Shown here in pieces: positions 20,213-29,177 of a stretch of DNA of 64,000 bases. Source of the DNA: Bermanella sp. WJH001 (lineage in GTDB: Bacteria > Pseudomonadota > Gammaproteobacteria > Pseudomonadales > Oceanobacteraceae); contig NZ_JASJOO010000002.1 in the NCBI RefSeq assembly GCF_030070105.1, forward strand, positions 496,001-560,000, given 5' to 3'. The position numbers and the translations under genes were made by a program. The notes beneath the pieces were generated by a model, which was given only the letters and a program-made list of their open reading frames with translations, was not told where the DNA came from and ran no database searches. Each line of letters opens with the position of its first letter. The first letter of the stretch is position 1.

Positions 20213-21216
20213 TAAGAAGAGCTAGCAGATGATTTGGCTTTCAAGCCGTTCACATCAATAGGCAATGAAAGAGATAAAATTACATCAGGAGCATCATCAG
20301 TCATACCAAACCCAACACCAATATTGGTGATCGTTTTGGGGGAGACACGCACACCTAGGCTAATATTAAATAGGCCGCTTACCGTTGCAGAACTCTCTAC
20401 TTCTGATGATGAAAACACATATGTGGATTTATCACTGTAACTTCCCTGAAATGACATACTCATCGACACATCATATGACAAGGAATATGCAAAACCACCA
20501 GAAAACGACATGCTTAAGCCAGGCTTAACTTCCATTAGCCTTGCGCCGCCTCTTGGCTGATTAATATCTTTTTCAGGAATGGCATAGGTCAAACTACCTG
20601 AACCAAACAGCATCACAGGGTCCACTACTTTGGATAATGACATACCGCCAGTAAGAGAGTAATAACCGCTACCGGTTGGTAGTGTTTTATCTCCTACCGT
20701 ATGAAACGGACTTGAGCCGGTTTTTGTTTTAAATGAACCTGTAACAGTTTTGCTAAGCTCGCCAGGGACGTAGGCATAAGGCTGCCAACGAGCATTAATT
20801 GAAACATCCCCCAGGCCAGACGCACTTTGTGATTCAAATGAGTCATATTTGACCACCAATGGCAACGTCAAACCAAGGGTTAGGTTGTTTTTATAGCCAT
20901 AGTCAAAGTTGAAGTTATTTGAAAGGTTATGACTAGCAGAAGGGTTAACATCAAAAGCGGTAACTTGCCCATTTACGATATTTACATCAAGGCGTTGGTC
21001 AGCAACATAGCTATAGCTCATATTAAAGCCTAGCGAAGTCTGGCCTTTTTTCATAAGTGAATAGCTATTTTCTGTTGCCTCAAACACTTCCTCAAGACTT
21101 TTTTCTTGAGTCGCATCACCTTCTTGTTGAGATAATGCTTCCCTTGCGCTTGATACATCTGCACTTGCACCATTAGATACAAAAAAGGCTAGTAATAAAA
21201 TTATTCTCGCGTTCAC
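20212..21216 (-). CDS. Outer-membrane beta-barrel protein, possible FapF-like pore
   Basis: A 334-residue exported protein: signal peptide MNARIILLLAFFVSNGASA, then a polar N-terminal segment (residues 21-50, SSAREALSQQEGDATQEKS) that could form a helix, and a series of alternating beta strands (YSYVADQRL, LGLTLPLVV, DVSINARWQPYAY, and so on) typical of an outer-membrane barrel. It resembles proteins annotated as transporter of the phenol-degradation MetA-like family. The helical segment plus barrel recalls FapF, the amyloid-export pore. The adjacent C39-like peptidase strengthens that comparison, but no amyloid subunit genes are present. The function is not established. Confidence 0.72.
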   Translation of the reverse strand: MNARIILLLAFFVSNGASADVSSAREALSQQEGDATQEKSLEEVFEATENSYSLMKKGQTSLGFNMSYSYVADQRLDVNIVNGQVTAFDVNPSASHNLSNNFNFDYGYKNNLTLGLTLPLVVKYDSFESQSASGLGDVSINARWQPYAYVPGELSKTVTGSFKTKTGSSPFHTVGDKTLPTGSGYYSLTGGMSLSKVVDPVMLFGSGSLTYAIPEKDINQPRGGARLMEVKPGLSMSFSGGFAYSLSYDVSMSMSFQGSYSDKSTYVFSSSEVESSATVSGLFNISLGVRVSPKTITNIGVGFGMTDDAPDVILSLSLPIDVNGLKAKSSASSS

Positions 21217-21238
21217 TTAAACCACCATGTTCTTTTTA

Positions 21239-22138
21239 TTATTTTCTCTTAAAGCGAATGCTTTTATTTACCAGAGAGTCCGTCTTAATTGTGTTTACCA
21301 ATGAAGGATCGAAACCCTCATCACCGGCCGCTGTTAGTTCGCCAAGATCATCATCGGCTGTATCTTCTTCACGAATCCAATGAGCATTATTCTTACTTCT
21401 TGCAAGCCCGTTACTAACCTCAGCGTTTTCACGAAAATGATCCATTGGGAAGAAATCTCTAAAGTCACGAAAAGCCATTCGGGTAAATGTTCGCTCGTCA
21501 ATCACCCTTAAGTCCTCATCGCGTATTTCTAAGCCACCAACAGGCTTGTGACCATTAGGGAATACGATAAACAGTACATTACGATCCCAAACTTCTAAAA
21601 AGCGTTTTAATGTAAAGCTTATATTACCTACAGATGGGTCAGCTACAAAAACATGGCCATTTTTTACGCCTCGTATTACAACAAAGTGTTTGAAACCTGC
21701 ATATTCAATAGGTGCGATAGCTGGGTGATCTAGTTTAATTAAATCTTCTTTTTCTGCCCTGAAACCACCTGAAGGATGGCCAAGAGCGGTTACTAGTCTT
21801 TTCATATCGAGTAACGAAAAGCCGCGTCGCTCTACAATTTTTTCAGAGTCACCAAATTGCAGTAAGCCCTCCATTACCTGACGCTCTTGGAAATTACGGC
21901 CAAGATAAAAGTCCAAAAGTGTCGTTAATGCAGCCGAGCCACAACTGTAATCATATGCTTGGCGTACAACATTGTTATAACGAAACTCTGATAGCGGTTC
22001 TATAAATTCTTTTTGACGAGTGCTTTGAGCTCCATAACCTGTTTCATAGTACACAATACCCTTAGGCTGAGATTCTACTTCAAGAAACTCAGTGAGCATG
22101 GTGTAACTAATAATAGAGGCAAGCAAAAAAACCAACAT
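21239..22138 (-). CDS. Membrane-anchored C39-like cysteine peptidase
   Basis: The 299-residue protein has an N-terminal hydrophobic segment (residues 2-14, MLVFLLASIISYT), then a peptidase C39-like domain with the catalytic Cys in DYSCGSAALTTLLDFYLG (Cys66), His in GFKHFVVIRG (His151) and Asp in VFVADPSVG (Asp167). No ABC-transporter membrane or nucleotide-binding domains follow, so it is not a bacteriocin exporter; it resembles stand-alone C39 peptidases such as FapD. The C-terminal 100 residues are charged and of unknown role. It is the first gene of the operon with two outer-membrane proteins and a lipoprotein, 22 bp ahead of the next gene. Confidence 0.85.
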   Translation of the reverse strand: MLVFLLASIISYTMLTEFLEVESQPKGIVYYETGYGAQSTRQKEFIEPLSEFRYNNVVRQAYDYSCGSAALTTLLDFYLGRNFQERQVMEGLLQFGDSEKIVERRGFSLLDMKRLVTALGHPSGGFRAEKEDLIKLDHPAIAPIEYAGFKHFVVIRGVKNGHVFVADPSVGNISFTLKRFLEVWDRNVLFIVFPNGHKPVGGLEIRDEDLRVIDERTFTRMAFRDFRDFFPMDHFRENAEVSNGLARSKNNAHWIREEDTADDDLGELTAAGDEGFDPSLVNTIKTDSLVNKSIRFKRK

Positions 22139-22382
22139 GGATATTAAGGCCTAACTTGTTATTTTTGTTATTTTGGTCAGTTACGCATTGTTACATTAAT
22201 TATCTTATTAGGCCATACACCTATTAAGATGCTATGACATAAATTGCCTGCATCGATTATTTTTCAATCAAAGTCATATTATTTATTGCACTCCTGTACA
22301 ACTGATATGGCAAATTACGACCAAAAGCCTATCAAAAAAGCCATGCAGCACTTAAAATATACAAAGTAATCGGCGGGCAAGC

Positions 22383-23696
22383 ATGAAACTCTCTACAACC
22401 ACTCTCCCCTATCTTGAAAATACAGGGCAACTCTTAGTTAGGCTTAGCGATCTGGGTCATAGGGTTGCACTTGAAAGCTCAAATTTCGAACACCCCAATG
22501 GAAGATGGAGCATTATTTCTGCCGCGCCAGTAAAGTCCTTAGAGCTGCCCAAGAAAGAATCATTAAGTACTTTCTTAACTGAAATACATGACCTCTATAA
22601 GGTTCTTCCGCATATAGATAGCAACTTACCCTTTTGTGGCGGGCTAATAGGCCACTTAAGTTACGACCTTGGCATAGAAAAAGTAAATTCAAAAAAGCAC
22701 AATGCCCATCCACTTATACTGTGCAGTCTTTACACTTGGGCATATGTGATTGACCATCAAAAAAAAGAAACCACGCTGGTTTACTGGCCTGAAATAAGTT
22801 TGCAGTCTGAGACCTACCTTAAAGATATTTATACTCAATCCCTGCTCTCCCCTGCGCTTAAGTCTGGTGATTTTAAATTAACCCAGCCATTTACAGCTAA
22901 ATGGAGTAAAGACGAGTACAAAAATAAAATAGATAAAATACATGACTACATTTTAAATGGTGATACCTACCAAGTTAACTTGGCACAATCTTTCAGCTCA
23001 AAATTTACTGGTGACTCCACACATGCTTACCTCGCACTCAAAAAAGCTGCGAAGGTACCATTTGCTAGTTTTTTTGAGGGCGAAAATTGGTCTTTTGCAA
23101 GTGCAACTCCAGAGCTTTTTTTACAGCTCGATGACCAAAGGATTCGCACCAAGCCAATAAAAGGCACAAGACCACGACTGAATAATGACCAGTTAGATCA
23201 ACAGCAAATTGCAGAGCTAAAAAACAGCATAAAAGACAAAGCTGAAAACCTAATGATCGTTGATTTATTACGCAACGACCTCAGTAAAAATGCCACAGAT
23301 GTAACAGTAGAGTCTTTATTTGAAGTTGAATCATTTAGCACGGTGCACCATCTTGTCAGCACCATATCAGCTAAGATTACCAACAAAAATGCCATACAAA
23401 TTTTAATCGATGCTTTTCCTGGGGGGTCCATTACTGGGGCACCTAAAAAGCGCGCCATGGAGATCATTACTGAACTCGAAGAAGGACCTCGAAGTTTTTA
23501 CTGTGGCTCGACCTTCTATCTATCTAGCAATAAAAAAATGAATTCTAATATATTGATTCGTGGATTTTTGTTTGCCGAAGGTGAAGTGACTTGCTGGGCT
23601 GGCGGAGGGATTGTGGCCGATTCAAACTGGGAGGATGAGTATCAAGAGAGCTTGGATAAAATATCCAAGCTCATGAGCGCACTCTCTAATCAATAG
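22383..23696 (+). CDS. pabB: Aminodeoxychorismate synthase component I
   Basis: PabB joins ammonia to chorismate to give 4-amino-4-deoxychorismate for folate synthesis. The 437-residue sequence has the chorismate-binding domain with PIKGTRPR at residues 258-265; the Lys260 of PIKGT is the PabB hallmark, where anthranilate synthase has PIAGT. Further motifs are ENLMIVDLLRNDLS, HHLVSTISAKI and FPGGSITGAPKKRAMEII. The glutaminase partner PabA is not adjacent. The stop overlaps the convergent thrH gene by 11 bp, with no terminator visible. The pabB-thrH neighbourhood is shared with Pseudomonas. Confidence 0.95.
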   Translation: MKLSTTTLPYLENTGQLLVRLSDLGHRVALESSNFEHPNGRWSIISAAPVKSLELPKKESLSTFLTEIHDLYKVLPHIDSNLPFCGGLIGHLSYDLGIEKVNSKKHNAHPLILCSLYTWAYVIDHQKKETTLVYWPEISLQSETYLKDIYTQSLLSPALKSGDFKLTQPFTAKWSKDEYKNKIDKIHDYILNGDTYQVNLAQSFSSKFTGDSTHAYLALKKAAKVPFASFFEGENWSFASATPELFLQLDDQRIRTKPIKGTRPRLNNDQLDQQQIAELKNSIKDKAENLMIVDLLRNDLSKNATDVTVESLFEVESFSTVHHLVSTISAKITNKNAIQILIDAFPGGSITGAPKKRAMEIITELEEGPRSFYCGSTFYLSSNKKMNSNILIRGFLFAEGEVTCWAGGGIVADSNWEDEYQESLDKISKLMSALSNQ

Positions 23697-24312
23697 ATAA
23701 GTTGCGGTTGCTGGCTTTCAAAAATTCAGCCTTAAGGTCTGCATATTCATGAACCGCTGGGAATTGAGGAAATTCATCAATAACATTTTGCGGAGACTTA
23801 AACAAAATACCGGCTTCGGCTTGTTTTAGCATTGTTGTGTCATTATATGAATCACCCGCGGCAATGCAGCGATAATTCAACAACTGAAAAGACCGGACAG
23901 ACTGACGCTTAGGATCAACTTGGCGCAATTTATAATCCGTAATAAACCCTTCTTCATCTACTTCAAGCTTATGGCAAAAGAGCGTAGGAAAACCTAGCTG
24001 GCGCATAAGTGGCTGTGCGAATTCATAAAAAGTATCCGAAAGAATGATGACCTGAAAGCGTTCACGCAACCAATCGATAAACTCTTTAGCACCCTCTAAA
24101 GGTGAAAGAGTTGCTATTACTTCTTGAATATCATCAAGCTTAAGATTGTTATCCGCCAAGATCTTTAAGCGCTGTTTCATTAAAACATCGTAATCAGGGA
24201 TATCACGAGTGGTCGCTTTTAGCTCTTCAATGCCAGTTTTATTGGCAAATTCAATCCAAATTTCAGGGATCAACACCCCTTCAAGGTCAAGACAGGCTAA
24301 CTCCACGCTCAA
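23686..24312 (-). CDS. thrH: Bifunctional phosphoserine phosphatase/homoserine phosphotransferase ThrH
   Basis: ThrH is a HAD-superfamily enzyme known from Pseudomonas that removes phosphate from phosphoserine and can transfer it to homoserine, feeding serine and threonine synthesis. The 208 residues match the family closely: CLDLEGVLIPEIWIEFA (the first D and following E of motif I), RERFQVIILSDTFYEFAQPLM (motif II), the DPKRQSV lysine segment, and AAGDSYNDTTML (motif III). It overlaps pabB at the 3' end and is divergent from cysH across 169 bp. This family is distinct from the SerB type. Confidence 0.95.
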   Translation of the reverse strand: MSVELACLDLEGVLIPEIWIEFANKTGIEELKATTRDIPDYDVLMKQRLKILADNNLKLDDIQEVIATLSPLEGAKEFIDWLRERFQVIILSDTFYEFAQPLMRQLGFPTLFCHKLEVDEEGFITDYKLRQVDPKRQSVRSFQLLNYRCIAAGDSYNDTTMLKQAEAGILFKSPQNVIDEFPQFPAVHEYADLKAEFLKASNRNLSID

Positions 24313-24362
24313 TACTCCTAATTACGTAAAAGGCGGCTACTCTATCTTTTATGGGCTAGCCG

Positions 24363-24380
24363 TTCAATCGTATAATTGAA
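24363..24380. promoter_or_regulatory. Inverted repeat in the thrH-cysH divergent region
   Basis: TTCAAT and ATTGAA flank the 6-nt centre CGTATA. The site lies about 100 bp upstream of cysH, consistent with a regulator such as CysB. Activity is not shown. Confidence 0.35.
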
Positions 24381-24395
24381 TTTATCTTATAAGCT

Positions 24396-24424
24396 ATAAT
24401 TATTAAATTATTCTTAATAATTAT
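24396..24424. promoter_or_regulatory. AT-only 11-bp inverted repeat upstream of cysH
   Basis: ATAATTATTAA and TTAATAATTAT are perfect reverse complements around ATTATTC. The arms contain only A and T, fitting an AT-rich LysR-type (CysB) binding region or promoter-up element 57 bp before the cysH ATG. Confidence 0.35.
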
Positions 24425-24481
24425 TTTTTCGAATATCACTATTCTGCTAATGTGGCAAAATTCTAAATCGAGATCTACAAA

Positions 24482-25213
24482 ATGACACTGACTTCAACAG
24501 AAATAGAAACAATAGATAAAGAACTCGCAGAAAAGCAGCCAAAGCAAATCATCAAACAAGCTTTAGATCAATTCGACAATATCGCCATTTCATTTAGTGG
24601 TGCTGAAGATGTGGTTCTTATTGATTTAGCATTAAAAGCCAAAAAGGACATCAAGGTTTTTAGCCTCGACACAGGTCGACTTCACCCGGAAACCTACGCT
24701 TTTATTGATCAAGTTCGCAAGCATTACAAAATCGAAATTGAGCTAATAAGCCCCGATCACACTGAGCTTGAGCCATTCGTTAAAGAAAAAGGTTTATTCA
24801 GCTTTTATGAAGATGGTCATAACGAATGCTGTTCTGTGCGCAAAATTCGCCCACTTAAGCGTAAAGTAAAAACCCTAGATGCTTGGATTACTGGCCAAAG
24901 AAAAGACCAAAGCCCGGGTACTCGCAATTCAATTCCGACTTTTCAACTAGATAGCTTTGAAGGTGCCAATGGAGAGCTTTACAAGTTTAACCCATTGGCC
25001 AATTGGAGCTCAGAGGATGTTTGGAACTACATTAAAATGTTTGATGTGCCATACAACCCTTTACACAATCAAGGTTATATCAGCATTGGCTGTCAACCAT
25101 GTACTCGCCCAGTCTTACCTAATCAACATGAGCGTGAAGGTCGCTGGTGGTGGGAAAACGAAGGCGGAAAAGAATGTGGCTTGCATGCCACAAACATAAT
25201 ATCTAAAGGTTAA
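24482..25213 (+). CDS. cysH: Assimilatory adenylylsulfate (APS) reductase
   Basis: The 243-residue enzyme reduces activated sulfate to sulfite with thioredoxin. It carries the paired cysteines Cys116-Cys117 and Cys204-X2-Cys207, which bind a 4Fe-4S cluster, plus the catalytic Cys232 in the C-terminal ECGLH motif. That four-cysteine set marks APS reductases (Pseudomonas type) rather than PAPS reductases of enterobacteria. The substrate loop [14 protein letters not shown] is near residue 37. The gene stands alone, next to cysB, its expected activator, on the opposite strand. A hairpin follows, without a T run. Confidence 0.95.
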   Translation: MTLTSTEIETIDKELAEKQPKQIIKQALDQFDNIAISFSGAEDVVLIDLALKAKKDIKVFSLDTGRLHPETYAFIDQVRKHYKIEIELISPDHTELEPFVKEKGLFSFYEDGHNECCSVRKIRPLKRKVKTLDAWITGQRKDQSPGTRNSIPTFQLDSFEGANGELYKFNPLANWSSEDVWNYIKMFDVPYNPLHNQGYISIGCQPCTRPVLPNQHEREGRWWWENEGGKECGLHATNIISKG

Positions 25214-25228
25214 GCTACCTAGCCCAGT

Positions 25229-26215
<987 letters not shown>

Positions 26216-26263
26216 CTAACACGACCCTACTACCCGTCAAATGGTTATAAAAATAGAATTAAA

Positions 26264-26280
26264 TATTCTTTTCCAGAATA
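26264..26280. promoter_or_regulatory. Candidate CysB/LysR-type operator between cysB and the TauE gene
   Basis: TATTCT and AGAATA flank TTTCC, a 6-bp inverted repeat of the T-N11-A LysR type lying 60-77 bp upstream of the cysB start. Assignment to CysB is inferred from position. Confidence 0.45.
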
Positions 26281-26283
26281 GAT

Positions 26284-26301
26284 GTAAATCTATAGATTTA
26301 C
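26284..26301. promoter_or_regulatory. 18-bp perfect palindrome upstream of the TauE gene
   Basis: GTAAATCTATAGATTTAC equals its own reverse complement, 44 bp before the TauE start and 80 bp from the cysB start. It looks like a dimeric repressor site. The cognate regulator is unknown. Confidence 0.5.
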
Positions 26302-26345
26302 CAGCTAACTTCTTAAACTGTATGTTATAAGCATAGACTATATTC

Positions 26346-27131
26346 ATGGAATTTCTGTTATATGTAATGTCAGGTGCCCTTGTTGGGTTAATTGTAGGTA
26401 TCACTGGCATTGGCGGGGGTTCTTTAATGACCCCCTTGCTCCTACTCTTTGGCATCCCACCGCACATTGCTGTTGGTACTGATTTGCTTTATGCATCCAT
26501 TACAAAGGCAAGCGGTGTTGTCGCTCACCATAAGCAAAAGACCATAAAATGGTCAATAACCTTACTAATGGTAGTAGGTAGTATTCCTAGCGCCATTATC
26601 ACCGGCATTATTTTAAGTGCCTTTTTTGACGATTATCAACATTACACTGGAATAATAACCACAAACTTAGGTGTTATGCTGGTTGTTACGGCAGTTTTAT
26701 TGCTATTCAGAAAGCGCTTGCAGCTTTTTGCAGAGAATCAAGCCAATCTAAACAAAAGTAGCTGGCTTCAAGCCAATCGTGCTGGCATCACTGTTTTTAT
26801 GGGCATAATACTGGGAATTTTTGTTACGCTTTCCTCGGTGGGTGCGGGGGCAATTGGCACCGTCGTTTTGTTGATTCTTTACCCATATCTTAGATCTATC
26901 CAAATTGTGGGTACAGATTTGGCTCACGCAGTGCCGCTTACCTTAGTTGGAGGTTTAGTTCACCTCTCTCTTGGTAATGTCGATTACGCACTGCTTGGGG
27001 CTTTATTAGTTGGGTCCATCCCTGCGATACATTTTGGCACCAAAATAGGATCTCACTTACCAGAAAATTTACTGCGTAATATTCTAGCCGCCCTACTGCT
27101 AATACTTGGCGTCAAATATATTGTCTTTTAG
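26346..27131 (+). CDS. TauE/SafE family anion exporter, possible sulfite exporter
   Basis: A 261-residue inner-membrane protein of the TauE/SafE family (DUF81, PF01925), with about eight hydrophobic helices and the two internal repeats of the family: VGLIVGITGIGGGSLMTPLL near residue 14 and FVTLSSVGAGAIGTVVLL near 160, plus the conserved VGTDLLYAS and VGTDLAHAVPLTLVGG segments. Members export sulfite, sulfoacetate or other organosulfur anions. The location divergent from cysB suggests sulfur metabolism here. Direction of transport and substrate cannot be told from sequence. It overlaps the convergent Usp gene by 4 bp. Confidence 0.85.
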   Translation: MEFLLYVMSGALVGLIVGITGIGGGSLMTPLLLLFGIPPHIAVGTDLLYASITKASGVVAHHKQKTIKWSITLLMVVGSIPSAIITGIILSAFFDDYQHYTGIITTNLGVMLVVTAVLLLFRKRLQLFAENQANLNKSSWLQANRAGITVFMGIILGIFVTLSSVGAGAIGTVVLLILYPYLRSIQIVGTDLAHAVPLTLVGGLVHLSLGNVDYALLGALLVGSIPAIHFGTKIGSHLPENLLRNILAALLLILGVKYIVF

Positions 27132-27631
27132 TTACTCAGCCGATCTACATCGCCTAAATTGATCATTGGAACAACCAGAACAGGTATTGGCGAATTCCCC
27201 AATACCTTAATGGCCACAGAGCCCATAGCCCCCCCTTGAAACGCTGATTGGCCATGACTTCCAAGTAAAATCAGATCACTTTTAAGCACACATGCCTTAT
27301 TGACGATAACCTCTGACGCAAAGCCAATTTCAATTATCACTTCCCCTAGCTCAATTTGACTGAGCATCTCTTCATAATCATTCCGAAGTGCATCTTCAAC
27401 CTGCTGTTTTATCTTACTTTTAACATCATTTAATCCGTGCTGACGTAAATAGCGCCTGTCTTTCTCCGGCACATATGCATTAATAATCGACTCAGCAAAG
27501 ACCCCCATTGGCTCAATGACATGAACAATGTCAACCTTTGCTTTCATTTTTAAGGCCATATGGATCAACTGCCTCATTAAATAGGGGCTGTATAATCCTA
27601 GATCAGTTGCAAATAAAATACGTGAAATCAT
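27128..27631 (-). CDS. Universal stress protein (UspA family)
   Basis: A 167-residue single-domain Usp protein with an N-terminal ILFATDLGLYS motif and a C-terminal ATP-binding signature LILLGSHGQSAFQGGAMGSVAIKVLGNSPIPVLVVP (in part residues 120-155, giving G-2X-G-9X-G-S). Usp proteins support survival under stress, and the ATP-binding subclass binds nucleotide through this glycine pattern. It faces the TauE gene tail to tail. The following HTH gene is divergent. Nothing here names the stress it responds to. Confidence 0.88.
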   Translation of the reverse strand: MISRILFATDLGLYSPYLMRQLIHMALKMKAKVDIVHVIEPMGVFAESIINAYVPEKDRRYLRQHGLNDVKSKIKQQVEDALRNDYEEMLSQIELGEVIIEIGFASEVIVNKACVLKSDLILLGSHGQSAFQGGAMGSVAIKVLGNSPIPVLVVPMINLGDVDRLSN

Positions 27632-27707
27632 GGCGACCGCTTACTGCCAATGTCTTAATTAATCATAGCAGCTCAAAACATGTCTATACTTTCAATTGAA
27701 CCCAATC

Positions 27708-27715
27708 AGGAGGTG
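27708..27715 (+). promoter_or_regulatory. Strong Shine-Dalgarno fixing the start of the small HTH gene
   Basis: AGGAGGTG lies 5 nt before the ATG at 27719. It is the strongest ribosome site noticed in the window and favours that ATG over the one at 27680. Confidence 0.85.
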
Positions 27716-27718
27716 ATT

Positions 27719-27898
27719 ATGAGTGACCGCATGTTAAGTTTGGCAGAAGCCAGCTCCATTCTAAATGTCAGTGAAGTAACCGTTAAACGATGGGCTAGAG
27801 AGCACCTTCTTAAAAGCGTCAAGCAAGGCAGTGACTTTCTATTTCCAGAAGCAGATGTTATTAAGTACAAGGAATTGAACGAAAAATTCCGCAAATAA
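27719..27898 (+). CDS. Small excisionase-like helix-turn-helix protein
   Basis: A 59-residue protein with a MerR/excisionase-type winged helix: MLSLAEASSILNVSEVTVKRW (residues 4-24) is the helix-turn-helix and the following REHLLKSVKQGSDFLFPEADVIKYKE gives the wing and helix typical of the HTH_17 family. No effector domain is present. It is preceded by a very strong ribosome site and followed by a terminator, so it is a free-standing small gene. No integrase or phage gene is nearby, so it is more likely a small DNA-binding regulator than an excisionase. Targets are unknown. Confidence 0.82.
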   Translation: MSDRMLSLAEASSILNVSEVTVKRWAREHLLKSVKQGSDFLFPEADVIKYKELNEKFRK

Positions 27899-27902
27899 TC
27901 TC

Positions 27903-27930
27903 AAAAGGCTTGTTTTAAACAGGCCTTTTT
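27903..27930 (+). terminator. Terminator after the small HTH gene
   Basis: AAAAGGCTTGTTT pairs with AAACAGGCCTTTT (one G-U pair) and ends in five T, 5 bp past the stop. Confidence 0.8.
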
Positions 27931-28031
27931 CCATTTTCTCGCTTTTTCTTGCATTTACCCCTTTCAGTCGCCCATTCAAGTGCTCTATTATTACGCCTTT
28001 AAATCGCTACCGCTTCGGAATAATAAGCACA

Positions 28032-29099
28032 ATGTCAAATAAACGCGTCGAAGACCTGAATATAGAGAGCACAGAGACTCTTATCACACCAGAACAGCTT
28101 AAATCTGAGCTGCCAATATCTGACAAAGCAATCAACTCTGTTGAGCAGGGGCGTCTAGCCGTTAGAAACATACTTGATCGCAAGGACCCTCGTCTGTTTG
28201 TCGTAATTGGTCCTTGTTCAATTCACGACGTTCAAGCCGCCAAAGAATACGCTGAAAAACTGAAGGTTTTGAGTGATAAAGTGAGCGATAGCATTCTTAT
28301 TGTAATGCGCGTGTACTTTGAAAAGCCTCGCACCACAGTAGGCTGGAAAGGCCTAATTAATGACCCGTACTTAAATGACACCTTCAAAATTGAAGACGGC
28401 TTAAAGATCTCCCGTAAGCTTCTAATTGACCTTGCTGAACTTGGCCTTCCGCTTTCAACTGAAGCGCTAGACCCTATTTCTCCTCAATATTTACAAGACT
28501 TAATCAGCTGGTCTGCTATCGGCGCCCGCACCACCGAAAGCCAAACTCATAGAGAGTTGGCCAGCGGCCTATCATGTGCGGTTGGATTCAAAAACGGTAC
28601 TGATGGCAACTTAACCGTCGCCATTAACGCCATGCAATCCACGGCCAATCCACACCGTTTCCTTGGTATTAATGGTGACGGCCAAGTAGCCGTTGTTAAA
28701 ACCAAAGGCAACCCTTATGGCCATGTTGTTTTACGCGGTGGCGGTGGCAAGCCTAATTACGACTCTGTCAGCATTGCTTTATGTGAACAAGAGATGGAAA
28801 AAGCCAATGTTAAAAACAACATTATGGTTGACTGCTCTCATGCTAACTCAAACAAAGACCCATCATTACAACCCTTAGTGATGGATAATGTAAGCAACCA
28901 GATTCTTGAAGGTAACAAGTCTATAGTTGGCTTAATGGTTGAGTCACACCTTAAGTTTGGCAACCAGAGCATCCCTGCCAACCTAGATGATTTGGTTTAT
29001 GGCCAGTCTATTACTGATGGCTGTATTTCTTGGGATCAAACCGAAGAAGCCATTCTCAAAATGCATGAGAAGCTAAAAGACATCCTGCCTAAACGCTAA
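28032..29099 (+). CDS. aroG: 3-deoxy-7-phosphoheptulonate (DAHP) synthase, class I
   Basis: This enzyme joins phosphoenolpyruvate and erythrose 4-phosphate as the first step of aromatic amino acid synthesis. The 355 residues show the class I features: RLFVVIGPCSIHD near residue 58, RVYFEKPRTTVGWKGLINDP near 96, GARTTESQTHRELASGLS (about 165-182), GFKNGTDG and the C-terminal MVDCSHANSNKD. Length is normal (about 350-360). The symbol is by family only: which aromatic amino acid inhibits it (AroF, AroG or AroH type) cannot be read safely. It is monocistronic with its own terminator. Confidence 0.93.
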   Translation: MSNKRVEDLNIESTETLITPEQLKSELPISDKAINSVEQGRLAVRNILDRKDPRLFVVIGPCSIHDVQAAKEYAEKLKVLSDKVSDSILIVMRVYFEKPRTTVGWKGLINDPYLNDTFKIEDGLKISRKLLIDLAELGLPLSTEALDPISPQYLQDLISWSAIGARTTESQTHRELASGLSCAVGFKNGTDGNLTVAINAMQSTANPHRFLGINGDGQVAVVKTKGNPYGHVVLRGGGGKPNYDSVSIALCEQEMEKANVKNNIMVDCSHANSNKDPSLQPLVMDNVSNQILEGNKSIVGLMVESHLKFGNQSIPANLDDLVYGQSITDGCISWDQTEEAILKMHEKLKDILPKR

Positions 29100-29106
29100 T
29101 CAGCAC

Positions 29107-29131
29107 AAGGGGCTGTATAGCAGCCCCTTTC
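29107..29131 (+). terminator. Terminator after DAHP synthase gene
   Basis: AAGGGGCTG and CAGCCCCTT pair around TATAG, followed by a short T run, 7 bp past the stop. Confidence 0.75.
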
Positions 29132-29140
29132 CAATTTTTA

Positions 29141-29149
29141 TGATATAAT
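29141..29149 (+). promoter_or_regulatory. Extended -10 promoter for purEK
   Basis: TGATATAAT contains a consensus TATAAT with the TGn extension, 29 bp before the purE ATG. There is no good -35, which extended -10 promoters tolerate. Confidence 0.6.
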
Positions 29150-29177
29150 TTCGCGCTTTCAAATTTGAGCAACCAAA

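Noticed and set aside
22307..22369. 20-codon ORF (MANYDQKPIKKAM...) ending just before pabB, a possible leader peptide
   Set aside because: It lacks a ribosome binding site, has no run of tryptophan or other amino acid that would suggest attenuation, and no terminator-antiterminator pair follows.
27719..27898. Prophage or integrative element marked by the excisionase-like gene
   Set aside because: No integrase, attachment-site repeat, tRNA or phage gene was seen around it; neighbours are core genes.
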